From: Paenibacillus sp. BIC5C1
GTDB taxonomy: Bacteria > Bacillota > Bacilli > Paenibacillales > Paenibacillaceae
Direction: 5' to 3'
Assembly (NCBI RefSeq): GCF_032399705.1
Contig: NZ_CP135922.1
Span: forward strand, 6,882,001-6,946,000
Length of the DNA stretch: 64,000 nucleotides
Part shown: positions 62,521 through 64,000 of the stretch, in pieces
How the letters are laid out: each line of letters begins with the position of its first letter
How positions within the stretch are numbered: the stretch's first letter is position 1
The notes under the pieces: model-generated
The model's input: only the letters and a program-made list of their open reading frames with translations
Database searches by the model: none
Told to the model about the DNA's origin: nothing
Position numbers and translations under genes: made by a program

Positions 62521-62643
62521 ACCGATTGGTCTTAAAATATCATACGCCTATGGCTTAATACAAGCACGTATTCACAGGTTTGATGTCATGAAAATGGAAT
62601 TTCAAGGATATTGCATGAGCAGTATGGTTTATGTTATTTTAAA

Positions 62644-62657
62644 ACAGACCGGTCGGT
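62644..62657. promoter_or_regulatory. Candidate TetR-family operator
   Basis: ACAGACCGGTCGGT is a near-perfect palindrome centred on ACCGGT in the TetR/MBL divergent region, of a type common for TetR-family autoregulators. Confidence 0.6.
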
Positions 62658-62700
62658 ATTATTTTGTAAATACACGTTCCATCTAAGGAGAGTATTCGCC

Positions 62701-63459
62701 ATGACCCTAACCATTCAACATATCCGCCACGCTACCTCCCTCATCACCATACAAGGAAAAACGATTCTGCTCGATCCAATGTTAAGTGATGCAGGAGAAC
62801 TTCCGCCTATCCCCTTCACACGTCATATTCGTAGAAACCCTACGGTCCCACTACCTGTGCGACTGGAAACCTTCGATCACATTGATGCGATACTCGTTAC
62901 ACATTTGCATGTCGACCACTTTGACAAAACGGCAAAAAAGATACTGAGCAAAAAGATACCTGTACTTTGCCAGCCGGAGGATCAACAACGCATTATATCG
63001 TGGGGGTTCGAGAATGTATTCCCGATCGAGCAGTTCAGACACTGGGAGGGTATAGATTTTACAAGAATTCGTGGTCAGCACGCAAAAGGAAAAATCGCAA
63101 AACTGCTTGGCCCCGTATGCGGGTTCATCTTGAACACACCTGACGACGGATCATTGTATATTGTGGGTGATTGTGTCCTTACAGATCAGATTAAGCAAGT
63201 GTTCCATCAGCACAAACCCCGGATATGCATCGTCAATGCACCAAACGCTCAACTGTTATTTGGTTCCGTCATTACCATGGTACCCGAGGATATCGGTACA
63301 ATCTTGAAGATTTCACCTTCCACCAAAGTTGTCGCTGTACATATGGATGCCATTCGACATTGTACTTCATCCCGGGTGGATATGTTGCATTACATGGGAC
63401 TGCAACACCTGCTGAATTCTGTTGTCATCCCGGCGGATGGTGAAAGGATCTGCTTTTAA
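62701..63459 (+). CDS. MBL-fold metal-dependent hydrolase
   Basis: A 252-residue metallo-beta-lactamase-fold protein with the zinc motif LVTHLHVDHFDKT (HxHxDH), LYIVGDCVLTDQI (metal-bridging aspartate) and VVAVHMDAIRHC near the C-terminus. Similar to YtnP/UlaG-like small hydrolases. The ATG at 62701 follows AAGGAGAG. Substrate unknown; likely controlled by the neighbouring TetR regulator through the palindrome at 62644. Confidence 0.87.
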   Translation: MTLTIQHIRHATSLITIQGKTILLDPMLSDAGELPPIPFTRHIRRNPTVPLPVRLETFDHIDAILVTHLHVDHFDKTAKKILSKKIPVLCQPEDQQRIISWGFENVFPIEQFRHWEGIDFTRIRGQHAKGKIAKLLGPVCGFILNTPDDGSLYIVGDCVLTDQIKQVFHQHKPRICIVNAPNAQLLFGSVITMVPEDIGTILKISPSTKVVAVHMDAIRHCTSSRVDMLHYMGLQHLLNSVVIPADGERICF

Positions 63460-63508
63460 GTGCCATCGGGCATGTGCCGAGAAATGAAACTCTAATGCAT
63501 GACGCCTT

Positions 63509-64000
63509 TTACGTAATAGGAATACCGGATTTCCAGCGATGGTACCATTCCTTGATATTTTCACTAACCGGCATATCGAGGTTCTGCTCCATTCTGCTCG
63601 TTAGAAGACGATATTGTTCTTCTACACCAAGAACCTCATTCATGGAATCATAAAGCCTCATCAATGCAAAGTAGCTTTCTTCTTCGTGGGGAAGCATGTT
63701 CTGAATGCTTTCAGCAACTTCAATGGCCTTCCTTTGCATTCCCCGCTGCTCGTAGAAATCAGATAGCTGTCTCATATGATACAACCATAAGTAACGCAGT
63801 CTTTCCCGTTCATGTTCAGCCCAGACATACTCGTAATTCCCGAGATACGTGCCTTCGTACATCCTTAACACCCGCTCGAAAGCCTCGGCTGTACTGTCAT
63901 CGACAACCTTCCACTGGCGCATCTCGCTTTCCCACAGTTCAGTATCCAGTTGCGCATCCCCTGTTTCAAGCCTGTAACCGGCTTCTAGGTCTCCGCTCCG
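63509..64000 (-). CDS. C-terminal part of a BTAD-domain regulator
   Basis: The window holds the last 163 residues; the frame is open to the edge. LEAGYRLETGDAQLDTELWE and RVLRMYEGTYLGNYEYVWAE, RERLRYLWLYHMRQLSDFYE and EEESYFALMRLYDSMNE are typical of the bacterial transcriptional activator domain of SARP-type response regulators. The missing N-terminus would be expected to hold a receiver domain and winged helix. Confidence 0.8.
   Translation of the reverse strand, partial: RSGDLEAGYRLETGDAQLDTELWESEMRQWKVVDDSTAEAFERVLRMYEGTYLGNYEYVWAEHERERLRYLWLYHMRQLSDFYEQRGMQRKAIEVAESIQNMLPHEEESYFALMRLYDSMNEVLGVEEQYRLLTSRMEQNLDMPVSENIKEWYHRWKSGIPIT

Noticed and set aside
1..64000. CRISPR arrays, rRNA or tRNA genes
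   Set aside because: No regularly spaced direct repeats and no cloverleaf or rRNA segments were noticed on reading; a covariance search was not possible.

Overview
The window looks like chromosomal DNA of a Paenibacillus-type Firmicute. Strong AGGAGG-type ribosome binding sites, TTG and GTG starts, a T-box leader, sigma-A promoters, Spo0E-like and RRNPP peptide-signalling genes, an SLH surface protein, CcpA-type cre boxes and several hemicellulases all fit this. Species was not determined. Two near-consensus parS sites (about 6.44 kb and 49.56 kb) suggest the origin-proximal part of the chromosome. No rRNA, tRNA or CRISPR array was seen.

Layout. 0-6.5 kb: start of a T-box-controlled gene, an ECF sigma/anti-sigma pair, yjdM, a VanZ-RDD membrane protein and a carboxylesterase. 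6.5-12.7 kb: a ugp-type ABC importer followed by a HAD phosphatase, an SMR exporter and a metallophosphoesterase, divergent from a GbsR-like regulator; together they look like uptake and breakdown of a phosphorylated, perhaps choline-containing, solute. 12.9-16.9 kb: a 1343-residue SLH protein with a threefold repeated N-terminal unit. 17-25 kb: SDR/HxlR pair, a complete glycerate module (CdaR-type activator, glycerate kinase, GntP permease) with a candidate activator palindrome, Lrp regulator, VOC protein, papain-like hydrolase and CdsA-like protein. 25-28.6 kb: an AT-rich patch with lipoproteins, a T4-type lysozyme, an IS5-type remnant, a frameshifted small regulator and an EamA fragment. 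28.6-39.4 kb: Ada, a PEP-mutase-like protein, a GntR/ABC operon, a Spo0E-like protein, an RRNPP receptor with an overlapping 46-residue pro-peptide gene, aldo/keto reductase, lipid kinase and an LRR protein. 39.4-53.4 kb: AraC/GH30 pair, GH10 xylanase, MFS pump, secreted 5'-nucleotidase, macrolide phosphotransferase with an attenuator-like leader, dbpA and a GH43-like enzyme. 53.5-64 kb: GNAT with a leader peptide, methyltransferase, an IS110-family element with a possible bridge-RNA region, further GNAT, WYL, DHFR-like, SGNH, SRPBCC, DUF4180, TetR and MBL genes, and the 3' part of a BTAD regulator.

The most interesting items are the receptor/pro-peptide pair at 33.67-35.16 kb, where the peptide gene overlaps the receptor's 3' end; the macrolide phosphotransferase leader at 48.77-48.98 kb, with a leader ORF, terminator and competing pairings; a similar but smaller leader before the GNAT gene at 53.54 kb; and the untranslated 5' region of the IS110 transposase gene. 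Functions are assigned from recognised motifs and family resemblance; no searches were run.
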